The notes under the pieces were generated by a model. The model was not told the origin of the DNA. It searched no databases and saw only the letters and a program-made list of their open reading frames with translations. Shown here in pieces: positions 54,254 through 62,953 of a stretch of DNA of 64,000 bases. The stretch covers positions 124,001 to 188,000 of the forward strand of contig NZ_AKJN02000007.1 of assembly GCF_000282315.2 (NCBI RefSeq), read 5' to 3'. The number at the start of each line of letters is the position of its first letter. Within the stretch, counting starts at the first letter, position 1. The position numbers were made by a program, and so were the translations under genes. The stretch is from Pseudomonas sp. GM41(2012). Its GTDB lineage: Bacteria; Pseudomonadota; Gammaproteobacteria; Pseudomonadales; Pseudomonadaceae.

Positions 54254-57127
54254 ATGACCCTCAGCACCGACCTGTCGGGCCCCGTCGTGGAGCCCCGGGT
54301 TATCCGCAAACAGTACGCCATGGAAATGGCGGTCGAACGCACGCGTCTGCTTTATCAGGGCTCGTTGCTGCCCACGTTATTCATGTTGATCAACGGTCTG
54401 GTCTGCGCTGGCTTGCTTTGGAGCCCGCAGCGTTACTTCCTGGTCAGCGTCTGGCTGGTGTGGCTGTTGTCGCTGGTGGCGTTGCGGGTGATTCAAGTCG
54501 CGGCCTTCGATTCGGCGATACCCAATCGTCAGGCCCATCCGATCTGGCGCCGCATGTTTTTGCTGGGTTCGGCCATGACCGGCCTGACCCTGGCCGGTGC
54601 CGGCATTGCGCTGGTACCCGCCGATAACTTCATGCAACAAGCCTGGGTGTTCGGCCTGATCGGCGCTGCAGCGCTTTCGGCCAGTGTTGCCTACGCGGTC
54701 AGCCTGCCGGCGTTCCTGTCCTTTACCTTGCCCTGTCTGTTGCCGGCCATCGGCTATCTGTTCTGGGGCGGTGATGAACAAGATCATGGCTGGGGCTGGT
54801 TCGGTCTGATTTTATTGGGCGCGTTGAGTGTGGTCGCCTGGCAGGTCAATCGACTCATCGATAGCGGGCTGTTGCGGCGCTTCCAGAATCAGGCGCTGAT
54901 CGAGCACTTGCAGCAGGCTCAAAACAGCAGCGATCAGCTCAATCAAAAGCTGGCCAAGGAAATCGACCAGCGCCGTCGTGCCGAAGACGAGCTGCGGCAA
55001 ATTCAGATCGAGCTGGAAAGCCGTGTTGCCCAGCGCAGCCTGGAGCTGGACGCTGCCAATCAGGCCCTGAGCAAGAGTGAAGCGCGTCTCGCCCTGGCGT
55101 TGAAGGCCAGTGAGCTCGGTCTGTGGGACTGGAACCTGCAAACCGACGAAGTCCATCACACCCAGCTTCAGGAGCTGTTCGGCCTGGAGCCGGAGTTCGT
55201 GACGGCGATGCTTCGCCACCTCAAGCCGCGCCTGCACCCCGATGACTTGCCGTCGCTCAAGCGCGCACTGGTCGAGCATTTGAAGGGCCGCAGCGAGGAC
55301 TACCAGATTGAATACCGCGTGCGTCACGGCGATGGCCATTGGGTCTGGATCGAAGACCGTGGTCGAGCGGTTGAGCGCGGCGAAAATGGCCGGGTGATCC
55401 GCATGGTCGGCACCCGTCGCGACATTAGCGTCAGCAAAGCTCTGGAAGAGCAACGACAACTGGCCGCAACGGTGTTCGAAGCCGCCAGCGAAGGCATTGT
55501 GATTTTCGATCCGAATTACGCGTTGATCGCGGTCAATCAGGCCTTCAGCCGAGTCACCGGCTATGACATTGAAGACATGATTGGACGCAACGTGGTCGAG
55601 TTGCCGTGCAGCCGCGATGCCCGCCGGCACTACGCTGCGATTCGTCAGGCGCTGGAGCAGCACGGCAGTTGGCAGGGCGAGCTGGTAGAAACCCGCAAGA
55701 ATGGCGAGTTGTATCCGCAATGGTTGCAACTGAACGCGGTGCGCGATGCTCGGGGAAATGTGAGCCATATCGTGGGCTTCTTCGCCGATCTGTCGGCCCG
55801 GCGCGAATCTGAAGAGCGCATGCGTTACCTGGCGCATTACGACGAATTAACGGGTCTGGCTAACCGTTCACTGTTCCGCGAACGGCTAAACGAGGCTCAT
55901 CAGCGGGTGCGCCAGGGCGGCTACCGCAGTCTGGCGTTGCTGCACATCAATCTGGATCGTTTCAAGCTGCTCAATGACAGCCTTGGCCATGAAATCGCCG
56001 ACCAGCTCTTGCAGAAGATGGCCCGGCGGCTGGTCAATGCGTTGCCTGAAGCAGACACCATCGCTCGCTTGTCCGGCGATGAGTTTGCCGTGTTGTTCAA
56101 TGCCTACGGCAACCTGTCGAGCCTGGCGCGGGTGGCGACCCGACTGTCGACCAAGCTGCGCTTGCCGATCACCGTCGAGGGCCATGAACTGGTGGTTAGC
56201 GCGTCCATGGGCATCAGTATGTTGCCGGACAACGCGCGAGAAATTTCCGCGCTGGTCCATCAGTCCAATATGGCCATGCAGCACGCCAAGCACTTGGGCG
56301 GAAATAACTTCCAGTTCTATACCGACAGCCTGCAAGCCAGCACGCTGGAGCGCTTGCAGCTGGAAAATCAGCTGCGCAAAGCCATCGAAGAGAAACAGTT
56401 GATGGTGTTTTATCAACCGAAACTGTGCCTCGCCACGGGTCGGTTGAATGCCGCCGAAGCGCTGGTGCGCTGGGACCACCCGACCATGGGCCGTGTGCCG
56501 CCAGGGGACTTCATCGGCCTGGCCGAGGAAACCGGGTTGATCGGCCCGATCGGCGAGTTCGTGTTGCGTCAGGCCTGCTGGCAAGCCTGTGAGTGGCAGC
56601 GTCAGGGGCTTGCGCCGATTCGGGTGTCGGTGAATCTGTCGGTGCATCAATTGCGTCAGGGCAAACTGGTCAGCCTGGTGCGTCAGGTGCTGGAAGAAAC
56701 CGGTCTGGCGCCGCACTACCTCGAGCTGGAACTCACCGAAAGCCAGTTGCTGGACAGCGTCGAGCACATCATCGCGACCTTCCAGCAATTGCGTGATTTG
56801 GGGGTCAAGTTGGCGATTGATGATTTCGGCACCGGGTATTCGTCCTTGAGTTACCTCAAGCGCATCCCTGTGGATTACGTGAAGATCGATCAGGCATTTA
56901 TCCGCGGTCTGGGGGAGGGTAGCGAGGATGCGGCGATCACCCGGGCAATCATTGCCATGGCGCACGGCTTGTCGCTCAAAGTGGTGGCCGAGGGTGTGGA
57001 GCGGGCAGAGCAGTTGGAGTTTTTGAAAGCCGAGCACTGCGATGAAGTGCAGGGCTATTTGATTAGCCGCCCTGTCGAGGCCGATGGCCTGGCGGCGCTG
57101 TTGCGTGCGGACGAGAAACCCTTGTAA
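54254..57127 (+). CDS. membrane PAS-GGDEF-EAL cyclic-di-GMP protein
   Basis: This 957-residue protein has about six N-terminal membrane helices (residues 30-210) and a coiled-coil linker (225-275). Two PAS domains follow (about 280-400 with an LHPDD PAC-like segment, and 405-520). The GGDEF domain (about 527-690) has SGDEF at 606, so the first Gly is Ser; diguanylate cyclase activity is uncertain. The EAL domain (about 700-950) has AEALVRW at about 732, ELTESQLLD and DDFGTGYSS, so phosphodiesterase activity is likely. The frame is open from 54098; the ATG at 54254 is the best guess. Confidence 0.87.
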   Translation: MTLSTDLSGPVVEPRVIRKQYAMEMAVERTRLLYQGSLLPTLFMLINGLVCAGLLWSPQRYFLVSVWLVWLLSLVALRVIQVAAFDSAIPNRQAHPIWRRMFLLGSAMTGLTLAGAGIALVPADNFMQQAWVFGLIGAAALSASVAYAVSLPAFLSFTLPCLLPAIGYLFWGGDEQDHGWGWFGLILLGALSVVAWQVNRLIDSGLLRRFQNQALIEHLQQAQNSSDQLNQKLAKEIDQRRRAEDELRQIQIELESRVAQRSLELDAANQALSKSEARLALALKASELGLWDWNLQTDEVHHTQLQELFGLEPEFVTAMLRHLKPRLHPDDLPSLKRALVEHLKGRSEDYQIEYRVRHGDGHWVWIEDRGRAVERGENGRVIRMVGTRRDISVSKALEEQRQLAATVFEAASEGIVIFDPNYALIAVNQAFSRVTGYDIEDMIGRNVVELPCSRDARRHYAAIRQALEQHGSWQGELVETRKNGELYPQWLQLNAVRDARGNVSHIVGFFADLSARRESEERMRYLAHYDELTGLANRSLFRERLNEAHQRVRQGGYRSLALLHINLDRFKLLNDSLGHEIADQLLQKMARRLVNALPEADTIARLSGDEFAVLFNAYGNLSSLARVATRLSTKLRLPITVEGHELVVSASMGISMLPDNAREISALVHQSNMAMQHAKHLGGNNFQFYTDSLQASTLERLQLENQLRKAIEEKQLMVFYQPKLCLATGRLNAAEALVRWDHPTMGRVPPGDFIGLAEETGLIGPIGEFVLRQACWQACEWQRQGLAPIRVSVNLSVHQLRQGKLVSLVRQVLEETGLAPHYLELELTESQLLDSVEHIIATFQQLRDLGVKLAIDDFGTGYSSLSYLKRIPVDYVKIDQAFIRGLGEGSEDAAITRAIIAMAHGLSLKVVAEGVERAEQLEFLKAEHCDEVQGYLISRPVEADGLAALLRADEKPL

Positions 57128-57200
57128 GGGCTACATGGAGCGCATGTGGCGTGAAATGGGGACATCGAGTTACGCATTGAGCAGGCAAAAAGCCGATTCA

Positions 57201-57215
57201 TGTAGTATAACTACA
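57201..57215. promoter_or_regulatory. operator-like palindrome before the RpiR-type regulator
   Basis: TGTAGT-ATA-ACTACA is a perfect palindrome 47 bp before the start codon and overlaps a possible -10 (TATAAC). The TGTAGT half sites suit RpiR-family binding and autoregulation. Confidence 0.6.
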
Positions 57216-57262
57216 AGCGTGCTACATCCCCGGCACCTGCCAATAACAAAGAGTCCAGCCCT

Positions 57263-58129
57263 TTGAATCTGCTGCAACACATCGCCCAGTCACGCCACCT
57301 CTTACGCAAGTCGGAGCTCAAGGTCGCCGACCACGTGCTGCTTGATCCTGCGGCGGTGATGCACAGCTCCATGGCCGACCTGGCCCACAACGTGGGCATC
57401 AGCGAACCGACCATCGTGCGGTTCTGTCGCGCCATCGGTTGCTCCGGTTTCCAGGACTTGAAGCTGAAACTGGCACAGAGCCTGGCTGCCGGCGCGAGCT
57501 TCGGACAATTCGCGATTCATGAAGACGACTCGGTCGCTGACTACAGCCTGAAAATCTTCGACACCACCCTGCACACGCTGATGGAGGTTCGCGAGAAGCT
57601 TGATCCGGTGGAGTTGCAGCGTGCGGTGTCTCTGATGTCGCAGGCCCAGCGGGTCGAGTTTTATGGCTTTGGCGCGTCGGGTGCAGTGGCGGCCGACGCC
57701 CAGCACAAGTTCTTCCGTTTGTTGCTGACGGCCGCGGCCTATTCCGACCCGCACATGCAGGCGATGTCGGCGGTCACGTTGAAACCGACCGACGTGGCGA
57801 TCTGTATTTCCCAGTCCGGGCGTTCCAAAGATTTGTTGATCACCGCCAATCTGGTGCGCGAAAGCGGCGCTTCGCTGATTACCTTGTGCCCGAGCCAGAC
57901 ACCGTTGGCTGAACTGTCGACCGTCAACCTGGCGATCGATGTGCACGAAGACACCGAGATCTATACGCCACTGACCTCGCGCATTGCCCACCTGGTGGTG
58001 ATCGATGTGTTGGCGATGGGCGTGGCCATGGCGCGCGGGCCGAGCCTGGTCAATCACCTCAAGAGCGTCAAGCGCAGCCTGCGCAGCTTGCGGCTGTCGC
58101 CCAAATCGGTAAAAGCGCTGGACGACTGA
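57263..58129 (+). CDS. MurR/RpiR-family transcriptional regulator (HexR-like)
   Basis: This 288-residue protein has an N-terminal RpiR helix-turn-helix (MADLAHNVGISEPTIVRFCRAIGCSGFQDLKLKL, about residues 37-70). A C-terminal SIS sugar-phosphate-sensing domain (about 125-250) contains FYGFGASGAVAADAQHKF and ICISQSGRSKDLL. HexR-type regulators sense keto-deoxy-phosphogluconate and control central carbon genes. Its place next to pyruvate carboxylase genes suggests control of the pyruvate node, as inferred from context. The start is a TTG at 57263. A palindromic operator lies in its promoter. Confidence 0.88.
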   Translation: MNLLQHIAQSRHLLRKSELKVADHVLLDPAAVMHSSMADLAHNVGISEPTIVRFCRAIGCSGFQDLKLKLAQSLAAGASFGQFAIHEDDSVADYSLKIFDTTLHTLMEVREKLDPVELQRAVSLMSQAQRVEFYGFGASGAVAADAQHKFFRLLLTAAAYSDPHMQAMSAVTLKPTDVAICISQSGRSKDLLITANLVRESGASLITLCPSQTPLAELSTVNLAIDVHEDTEIYTPLTSRIAHLVVIDVLAMGVAMARGPSLVNHLKSVKRSLRSLRLSPKSVKALDD

Positions 58130-58156
58130 CGTCGTCGTAAGGTCGTTCCGACCTTA

Positions 58157-58226
58157 ATCGCCGGCAAGCCGGTCTCGCTCCCACATTTGACCGCGCTCCC
58201 CCTGTGGGAGCGAGCCTGCTCGCGAT
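58157..58226. repeat. REP inverted pair after the RpiR gene
   Basis: CTCGCTCCCACA on the left and TGTGGGAGCGAGCCTGCTCG (58203 on) on the right; the left distal arm has diverged (GCCGGCAAGCCGG). Confidence 0.82.
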
Positions 58227-58335
58227 GGCGTCCTCAAAAACGCCAAAGATTCACATCCCTGTAACCCGCCCGCCGCCAAACCGTCATCCCTCGCGCCTAT
58301 CTTGAAACTCCCGTCATCGCCTTGGGAGACTCGAA

Positions 58336-58545
58336 ATGGCCCAGCCCTACGAAGAACGCAACAGCGCCGTCAGAACCCGTCGTCAGCAGGAAGACCAGCG
58401 CCGCATGGAATTTCGCCGCGCTATCGAAGATCGCTGCGAACGTCGCCAACTGCTGGCCGAGATCGGTGATTTCCCTGAGCTGGAGCTCAACTACTGGCAG
58501 GCGGCACCGGCAACTTCCCGTCGAAACGCTCAACCAGCGCGCTGA
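58336..58545 (+). CDS. small conserved hypothetical protein
   Basis: This 69-residue very charged protein (EERNSAVRTRRQQEDQRRME, FRRAIEDRCERRQLLAEIGDFPELELNYW) has no membrane segment or signal and is probably helical. GGGAGA lies 7 bases before the ATG, supporting translation. Its last 59 bp overlap the 3' end of pycR on the other strand. The style resembles small conserved pseudomonad proteins, but I cannot assign a function. Confidence 0.6.
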   Translation: MAQPYEERNSAVRTRRQQEDQRRMEFRRAIEDRCERRQLLAEIGDFPELELNYWQAAPATSRRNAQPAR

Positions 58546-59449
58546 TCTGCACCCGCTCGCTGCGAATAAACGCAAGGAACGCGTGCGCCACCGGTGACAG
58601 CCGTTTCGCCTTGGCTTGCACCAGGCACCAGCTGCGGTACAACGGCAGCTCTTCGACCGGCAACTCGATCAATCCGCCGGTCGCCAACTCAAGGTTCAGG
58701 GCGTGACGCGTCAACAGCGCCACGCCCAGACCCGCCAGCACACATTCACGCTGTGCTTCGGCTGACGAGACTTCCTGGGTCTGGTTGAAGTGCACGCGCT
58801 TCTCTTTGAAATATTCTTCGCAAGCCAGCCGCGTCCCGGAGCCGGATTCGCGCATCAGCAGTGTGTAGGGTTCAAGATCCTGCAAACGCAGCGGGCCCAT
58901 GTGGCACAGCGGATGATCCGGTGGCGCCACGGCAACGATCGGGTTGTTGAGGAATGGCAAGAACTCCAGCCCCATGTCCTGCGGCACCATGGACATGATC
59001 ACCAGGTCGTCGCGGTTGTCCGACAGTCGTCGAATGACCTGTCCGCGATTGACCACCGTCAGTTGCAGGTTCACTTCTGGATGTTGGCGCTTGAACGCGG
59101 CAAACAGGTGCGGCACAAAGTATTTGGCACTCGATTCCACCGCCAGTTTCAGCTGACCCTGCAACGATCCCTGCATGTCCGAGAGCTGCATGTCGAGGTT
59201 TTCCAGGCGCCCGAAAATGTCCCGGCTGGCGCGTTGAAGGGCTTCGGCTGCCTCGGTCATGTAGAGCTTTTTACCGACGTAATCGAACAGAGGCTGACCA
59301 ATCAGCTCTTCAAGTTGACGAATCTGTAGGCTCACGGCAGGTTGTGTGAGAGACATTTCATCGGCAGCGCGGCTGTAGGACCTCAAATCACAGACCTCAT
59401 TGAAGATCTGTAATTGACGCAATGTCATACGCATCAAGGACTTACGCAT
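58487..59449 (-). CDS. pycR: LysR-family regulator of pyruvate carboxylase (PycR type)
   Basis: This 320-residue LysR protein has an N-terminal helix-turn-helix (LRQLQIFNEVCDLRSYSRAADEMSLTQPAVSLQIRQLEEL, abridged 11-50) and a CbbR-like effector domain. It is divergent from pycA, as in P. aeruginosa PA5437, whose product PycR controls the pyc genes and broader phenotypes. Met6 or Met8 (MRMTLRQL) could be the true start because the first ATG has no clear ribosome-binding site. Its 3' end overlaps the 69-residue gene. Confidence 0.88.
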   Translation of the reverse strand: MRKSLMRMTLRQLQIFNEVCDLRSYSRAADEMSLTQPAVSLQIRQLEELIGQPLFDYVGKKLYMTEAAEALQRASRDIFGRLENLDMQLSDMQGSLQGQLKLAVESSAKYFVPHLFAAFKRQHPEVNLQLTVVNRGQVIRRLSDNRDDLVIMSMVPQDMGLEFLPFLNNPIVAVAPPDHPLCHMGPLRLQDLEPYTLLMRESGSGTRLACEEYFKEKRVHFNQTQEVSSAEAQRECVLAGLGVALLTRHALNLELATGGLIELPVEELPLYRSWCLVQAKAKRLSPVAHAFLAFIRSERVQISALVERFDGKLPVPPASS

Positions 59450-59486
59450 TTTATTGGCACTCTCGCCGCAGGCTGATGTTCCAACT

Positions 59487-59502
59487 ATAAGTCTTTACTT
59501 AT
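59487..59502. promoter_or_regulatory. candidate PycR binding palindrome
   Basis: ATAAGT-CTTT-ACTTAT in the 190-bp divergent pycR-pycA gap, the usual kind of LysR site. A further AT-rich repeat ATTAA/TTAAT lies at about 59515-59533. Confidence 0.5.
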
Positions 59503-59589
59503 GCCTGACCCAATAATTAATCATTTTTGTTAATCCCTTGTGGGGGCTAGTGTGGGCCTGCGACTGAATTGAAACATTTGGTCACGCGT

Positions 59590-59609
59590 CGACCTGGTCT
59601 AGCAGGTCG
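59590..59609 (+). other. hairpin in the pycA leader
   Basis: CGACCTG and CAGGTCG with a six-base loop, 30 bp before the pycA GTG. No U-tract. Confidence 0.4.
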
Positions 59610-59639
59610 TGGGTACCACCGGCTCAAGGGAACCTCCAA

Positions 59640-61055
59640 GTGATAAAAAAGATCCTGATCGCCAACCGTGGTGAGATTGCCGTACGAATCGTACGTGCCT
59701 GCGCCGAGATGGGCATTCGCTCGGTCGCGATCTATTCCGACGCCGACCGCCATGCGTTGCATGTGAAGCGTGCGGACGAGGCCCACAGCATCGGTGCCGA
59801 GCCACTGGCCGGCTATCTGAATGCGCGCAAGCTGGTGAATCTGGCGGTAGAAACCGGTTGTGATGCGCTGCACCCCGGCTACGGCTTCCTCTCGGAAAAC
59901 GCTGAACTGGCAGATATCTGCGCCGAGCGCGGCATCAAGTTCATCGGTCCATCGGCTGAAGTAATTCGCCGCATGGGCGACAAGACTGAAGCCCGTCGCA
60001 GCATGATCAAGGCTGGCGTACCCGTCACCCCGGGGACCGAAGGCAACGTCGCTGATATCGCGGAAGCGTTGATCGAAGGCGACCGCATCGGTTATCCGGT
60101 GATGCTCAAGGCGACTTCCGGTGGCGGTGGCCGTGGTATCCGTCGCTGCGACAGCCGAGAAGAGCTTGAACAAGCATTCCCTCGGGTCATTTCCGAAGCC
60201 ACCAAGGCCTTTGGTTCGGCGGAAGTGTTCCTGGAAAAATGCATCGTCAATCCGAAACACATCGAAGCGCAGATTCTCGGCGACAGCTTTGGCAACGTGG
60301 TGCACCTGTTCGAGCGTGATTGCTCGATCCAGCGTCGCAACCAGAAGCTCATCGAGATCGCCCCGAGCCCGCAACTGACCCCTGAACAGCGCGCCTACAT
60401 CGGCGACCTGTCGGTGCGCGCAGCCAAGGCCGTGGGTTATGAGAACGCCGGCACCGTGGAGTTCCTGCTCGCCGAGGGCGAGGTGTACTTCATGGAGATG
60501 AATACCCGGGTGCAGGTGGAACACACCATCACCGAAGAAATCACCGGCATCGACATCGTTCGCGAGCAGATTCGCATCGCCTCCGGTCTGCCGCTTTCGG
60601 TGAAACAGGAAGACATCCAGCACCGCGGTTTCGCGCTGCAGTTCCGGATCAACGCCGAAGACCCGAAAAACAACTTCCTGCCGAGTTTCGGCAAGATCAC
60701 CCGTTACTACGCACCCGGCGGCCCCGGCGTGCGTACCGACACTGCGATCTACACCGGTTACACCATTCCACCGTTCTACGACTCCATGTGCCTGAAACTG
60801 GTGGTGTGGGCGCTGACCTGGGAAGAGGCGATGGACCGTGGCTTGCGCGCCCTCGACGACATGCGTCTGCAAGGGGTCAAGACCACCGCCGCGTACTACC
60901 AGGAAATCCTGCGTAACCCGGAATTCCGTAGCGGCCAGTTCAACACCAGCTTCGTTGAAAGCCACCCTGAACTGACCAACTACTCGATCAAGCGCAAACC
61001 CGAAGAGCTGGCCCTGGCCATCGCCGCCGCCATCGCCGCCCACGCAGGCCTGTGA
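59640..61055 (+). CDS. pycA: pyruvate carboxylase subunit A (biotin carboxylase)
   Basis: This 471-residue ATP-grasp enzyme carboxylates biotin carried by subunit B. MIKKILIANRGEIAVRIVRAC starts the N-terminal domain (abridged). The glycine-rich ATP loop KATSGGGGRGIRRC is near residue 157, and EMNTRVQVEHTITEEITGID is the biotin carboxylase signature. The start is a GTG at 59640 with AAGGGAAC upstream. It is the stand-alone subunit of the two-subunit (alpha4beta4) pyruvate carboxylase, followed 11 bp later by pycB. The product oxaloacetate refills the TCA cycle. Confidence 0.95.
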   Translation: MIKKILIANRGEIAVRIVRACAEMGIRSVAIYSDADRHALHVKRADEAHSIGAEPLAGYLNARKLVNLAVETGCDALHPGYGFLSENAELADICAERGIKFIGPSAEVIRRMGDKTEARRSMIKAGVPVTPGTEGNVADIAEALIEGDRIGYPVMLKATSGGGGRGIRRCDSREELEQAFPRVISEATKAFGSAEVFLEKCIVNPKHIEAQILGDSFGNVVHLFERDCSIQRRNQKLIEIAPSPQLTPEQRAYIGDLSVRAAKAVGYENAGTVEFLLAEGEVYFMEMNTRVQVEHTITEEITGIDIVREQIRIASGLPLSVKQEDIQHRGFALQFRINAEDPKNNFLPSFGKITRYYAPGGPGVRTDTAIYTGYTIPPFYDSMCLKLVVWALTWEEAMDRGLRALDDMRLQGVKTTAAYYQEILRNPEFRSGQFNTSFVESHPELTNYSIKRKPEELALAIAAAIAAHAGL

Positions 61056-61066
61056 GGAATAGAACA

Positions 61067-62875
61067 ATGAGCAAACAAATCTACGTTACCGACACAATCC
61101 TGCGCGACGCCCACCAATCGCTGCTCGCGACCCGCATGCGCACCGAAGACATGCTGCCGATCTGCGACAAGCTCGACAAAGTCGGCTACTGGTCGCTGGA
61201 AGTCTGGGGCGGCGCGACCTTCGACGCCTGCGTACGCTTCCTCAAAGAAGACCCGTGGGAGCGTCTGCGCCAACTGCGCGCGGCCTTGCCTAACACTCGC
61301 CTGCAAATGCTTCTGCGTGGCCAGAACCTGCTGGGCTACCGCCATTACAGCGACGACGTGGTCAAAGCCTTCGTCGCCAAGGCCGCGGTCAACGGCATCG
61401 ACGTGTTCCGCATCTTCGACGCCATGAACGACGTGCGTAACCTGCGAGTCGCCATCGAAGCGGTGAAAGCCGCCGGCAAACACGCTCAAGGCACCATCGC
61501 TTACACCACCAGCCCGGTGCACACCATCGAGGCGTTCGTGGCGCAAGCCAAGCAAATGGAAGCCATGGGTTGCGACTCGGTGGCGATCAAGGACATGGCT
61601 GGCCTGCTGACTCCGTACGCTACCGGCGAACTGGTCAAGGCATTGAAATCCGAGCAATCGCTGCCAGTGTTCATTCACTCGCACGACACCGCTGGTTTGG
61701 CCGCGATGTGCCAACTCAAGGCCATCGAAAACGGTGCCGACCACATCGACACCGCAATCTCCAGCTTCGCCTGGGGCACCAGCCACCCGGGCACCGAGTC
61801 GATGGTTGCCGCCCTTAAAGGCAGCGAGTTCGACACCGGACTGAATCTGGAACTGCTGCAAGAGATCGGTCTGTACTTCTACGCCGTGCGCAAAAAGTAC
61901 CACCAGTTCGAAAGCGAGTTCACCGCCGTCGACACCCGCGTTCAAGTCAACCAGGTACCGGGCGGGATGATTTCCAACCTGGCCAACCAGTTGAAAGAGC
62001 AGGGCGCCCTGAACCGCATGAGCGAAGTGCTGGCTGAAATTCCGCGCGTTCGTGAAGACCTCGGCTTCCCGCCGCTGGTGACCCCGACCTCGCAGATCGT
62101 CGGCACCCAGGCGTTCTTCAACGTGCTGGCCGGCGAGCGCTACAAGACCATCACCAACGAAGTGAAGCTCTATCTGCAAGGCGGCTATGGCAAGGCGCCG
62201 GGCACCGTGAATGAAAAACTGCGTCGCCAGGCCATCGGCAGCGAAGAAGTGATCGACGTGCGTCCGGCCGACCTGCTCAAGCCGGAAATGACCAAGCTGC
62301 GTGGCGAAATCGGCACCGTGGCCAAGTCGGAAGAAGACGTGCTGACCTACGCCATGTTCCCGGACATCGGGCGCAAATTCCTCGAAGAGCGCGCCGCCGG
62401 CACCCTGACTCCAGAAGTGCTGCTGCCGATTCCTGAAGCAGGCGGTGTGACCTCGGCCGGTGGCGAAGGCGTACCGACCGAGTTCGTCATCGACGTCCAC
62501 GGCGAAACCTACCGCGTCGACATCACCGGTGTCGGCGTCAAGGCTGAAGGCAAGCGTCACTTCTACCTGTCTATCGACGGCATGCCGGAAGAAGTGGTGT
62601 TCGAACCGCTCAACGAATTCGTCAGCGGCGGCAGCAGCAAGCGCAAGCAAGCCACTGCACCGGGCCACGTCAGCACCACCATGCCGGGTAACATCGTCGA
62701 CGTGCTGGTCAAGGAAGGCGACACCGTGAAAGCCGGCCAGGCCGTGCTGATCACCGAAGCGATGAAGATGGAAACCGAAGTCCAATCGGCCATCGCCGGC
62801 AAAGTCACCGCCATCCACGTGGCCAAGGGCGACCGGGTGAACCCGGGCGAAATCCTGATCGAGATCGAAGGCTGA
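61067..62875 (+). CDS. pycB: pyruvate carboxylase subunit B (carboxyltransferase and biotin carrier)
   Basis: This 602-residue protein is related to oxaloacetate decarboxylase alpha (OadA). The carboxyltransferase TIM barrel carries TILRDAHQSLLATRMR at residues 9-24, DAMNDVRNL, and the metal-binding HSHDTAG. The C-terminal biotinyl domain has the biotinylated Lys567 in EAMKMETEV. No membrane beta/gamma subunits of a decarboxylase pump are present, so it works as a carboxylase with PycA. The ATG at 61067 has GAGGAA upstream. A terminator follows. Confidence 0.95.
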   Translation: MSKQIYVTDTILRDAHQSLLATRMRTEDMLPICDKLDKVGYWSLEVWGGATFDACVRFLKEDPWERLRQLRAALPNTRLQMLLRGQNLLGYRHYSDDVVKAFVAKAAVNGIDVFRIFDAMNDVRNLRVAIEAVKAAGKHAQGTIAYTTSPVHTIEAFVAQAKQMEAMGCDSVAIKDMAGLLTPYATGELVKALKSEQSLPVFIHSHDTAGLAAMCQLKAIENGADHIDTAISSFAWGTSHPGTESMVAALKGSEFDTGLNLELLQEIGLYFYAVRKKYHQFESEFTAVDTRVQVNQVPGGMISNLANQLKEQGALNRMSEVLAEIPRVREDLGFPPLVTPTSQIVGTQAFFNVLAGERYKTITNEVKLYLQGGYGKAPGTVNEKLRRQAIGSEEVIDVRPADLLKPEMTKLRGEIGTVAKSEEDVLTYAMFPDIGRKFLEERAAGTLTPEVLLPIPEAGGVTSAGGEGVPTEFVIDVHGETYRVDITGVGVKAEGKRHFYLSIDGMPEEVVFEPLNEFVSGGSSKRKQATAPGHVSTTMPGNIVDVLVKEGDTVKAGQAVLITEAMKMETEVQSAIAGKVTAIHVAKGDRVNPGEILIEIEG

Positions 62876-62904
62876 GTTAACAGCCTCGATATACCGCTTT
62901 AAAC

Positions 62905-62934
62905 CTCGGGGGGGCATGTGCTCCCCTTTTTTTT
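62905..62934 (+). terminator. Rho-independent terminator of pycAB
   Basis: G-rich arm (run of seven G) pairs with CTCCCC around an ATGT loop, followed by eight T. Confidence 0.82.
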
Positions 62935-62953
62935 CGCCCCGGGTTTGTGGCGG

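Noticed and set aside
59547..62917. 506- and 645-codon minus-strand frames opposite pycA and pycB
   Set aside because: Antisense shadows of two conserved enzyme genes.
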